A stretch of DNA of 14,908 nt from an uncultured Lachnospiraceae bacterium (GTDB lineage: Bacteria; Bacillota; Clostridia; Lachnospirales; Lachnospiraceae): contig CAJUIO010000091.1 of NCBI GenBank assembly GCA_910586025.1, forward strand, positions 1-14,908. Reading direction: 5' to 3'. Each line of letters starts with the position of its first letter. Position 1 is the stretch's first letter. A program made the translations under genes and the position numbers. Positions 14,595-14,908 of the stretch are shown here, one piece after another. The notes under the pieces were generated by a model that saw only the letters and a list, made by a program, of their open reading frames with translations, had not been told where the DNA came from and made no database searches.

Positions 14595-14624
14595 TAAAAA
14601 CCCGGTGAAATAAATTCACCGGGT
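14595..14624 (-). terminator. Rho-independent terminator of tRNA-Gln
   Basis: On the minus strand a 9-bp stem (14615-14623 with 14601-14609) closes a 5-base loop and is followed by TTTTTA (14600-14595). It begins 9 bases after the tRNA 3' end and isolates the tRNA transcript from the GNAT gene downstream on the same strand. Confidence 0.9.
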
Positions 14625-14632
14625 CGCATTCG

Positions 14633-14704
14633 CTGGGCTACAAGGATTCGAACCTTGAAATGACGGAGTCAGAGTCCGTTGCCTTACCGTTTGGCGATAG
14701 CCCA
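14633..14704 (-). tRNA. tRNA-Gln(CUG)
   Basis: A 72-base cloverleaf folds on the minus strand: acceptor stem TGGGCTA/TAGCCCA, D-arm with AACGGTAA loop, anticodon arm ACGGA-CTCTGAC-TCCGT, a five-base variable region and T-arm CAAGG-TTCGAAT-CCTTG, with discriminator G. The loop places CTG at the anticodon, reading CAG glutamine codons. The 3' CCA is not encoded (CGA follows), so it is added after transcription. Confidence 0.95.
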
Positions 14705-14733
14705 ATTTTCTTTACTGTGCTTGGCACTCAAAT

Positions 14734-14762
14734 ATAATACCTCATTTAAAATAAAAAAGCAA
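14734..14762 (-). promoter_or_regulatory. Promoter of tRNA-Gln
   Basis: On the minus strand TTGCTT (14762-14757) and TATTAT (14739-14734) are 17 bases apart, about 30 bases before the tRNA 5' end. The surrounding DNA is A+T-rich, as is usual for a strong stable-RNA promoter. Confidence 0.75.
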
Positions 14763-14908
14763 GTCCTTTTTTTAAATTTTTTAAAATTTTTCCAGCTGTG
14801 CGGTTGGCATTCCGGTGCCGGCGGCCCTGTGCGCCAAATGGCTTTGGGCTATGGGGCTGTTGTGGAAAATCGGTAATTTCACTTATGAAATGCTGACCTG
14901 CCAGGGTG
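14763..14908. other. Unassigned window end
   Basis: About 25 bases of A/T-rich sequence are followed by a G/C-rich stretch (from about 14793). No start codon with an RBS, conserved motif, RNA fold or terminator could be supported here. An open frame on either strand runs to the edge, but neither has a plausible start or family match. Confidence 0.4.

Noticed and set aside
14679..14876. 65-residue open frame on the + strand at the right end
   Set aside because: It starts within the tRNA-Gln gene and runs through its promoter, with no RBS and low-complexity content.
14785..14908. Open frame to the window edge on the + strand, hydrophobic in places
   Set aside because: No credible start codon or RBS, and a stop lies just upstream at 14782. 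It could be a partial gene, but evidence is too thin.

Overview
The window looks like chromosomal DNA from a gut-type Clostridia, most likely a Lachnospiraceae member. This rests on strong AGGAGG-type ribosome binding sites, short intergenic gaps, a Gram-positive-style single-anchor signal peptidase I, a lipoprotein with a Firmicutes-like lipobox, a tRNA-Gln without an encoded CCA, and protein families typical of such genomes. Taxonomy is inferred from style and was not tested by search.

Region 1 (1-7175, + strand) is one long, tightly packed operon of ten genes. It opens at a good extended -10 promoter (28-57). The genes are: a two-TM protein with a degenerate GGDEF domain; an ECF-type sigma factor; a one-TM protein overlapping the sigma gene by ATGA, a candidate anti-sigma factor; a lipoprotein with an intact transglutaminase-like triad; a PilC/GspF platform protein; four small single-TM proteins that look like minor pilins or pseudopilins (PilE/GspH-like, PilW/GspJ-like, PilV/GspI-like, PilX/GspK-like); and a PilT-type ATPase. 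A strong hairpin terminator (7141-7175) closes it. There is no PilB, PilD, PilM/N/O, PilQ or canonical major pilin here. The result is a minimal type IV pilus-like machine bundled with its own sigma switch, a c-di-GMP-like sensory domain and a transglutaminase-fold lipoprotein. This is the most unusual part of the window.

Region 2 (7192-7764, - strand) is signal peptidase I, convergent with the pilus operon and sharing its terminator.

Region 3 (7801-12944) is a fucose-related catabolic island. A four-gene minus-strand operon encodes, in order of transcription, a zinc-dependent MDR dehydrogenase, an aldo/keto reductase, a FucU/RbsD-type fucose mutarotase and a cytoplasmic GH29 alpha-L-fucosidase. 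An AraC-family regulator is transcribed divergently from the 197-bp intergenic region. No transporter, fucose isomerase, kinase or aldolase is present. The oxidoreductase pair therefore invites the hypothesis of an oxidative route, or reduction of a downstream product. A BD-FAE/Aes-like carbohydrate esterase (12935-13765, - strand) converges on and overlaps the AraC gene by 10 bp and has its own strong promoter.

Region 4 (13871-14908) holds a composite inverted-repeat element with a perfect 36-nt palindrome, a GNAT acetyltransferase (- strand), and a tRNA-Gln(CUG) gene (- strand) with clear promoter and terminator. The last ~145 bases hold nothing I can assign.
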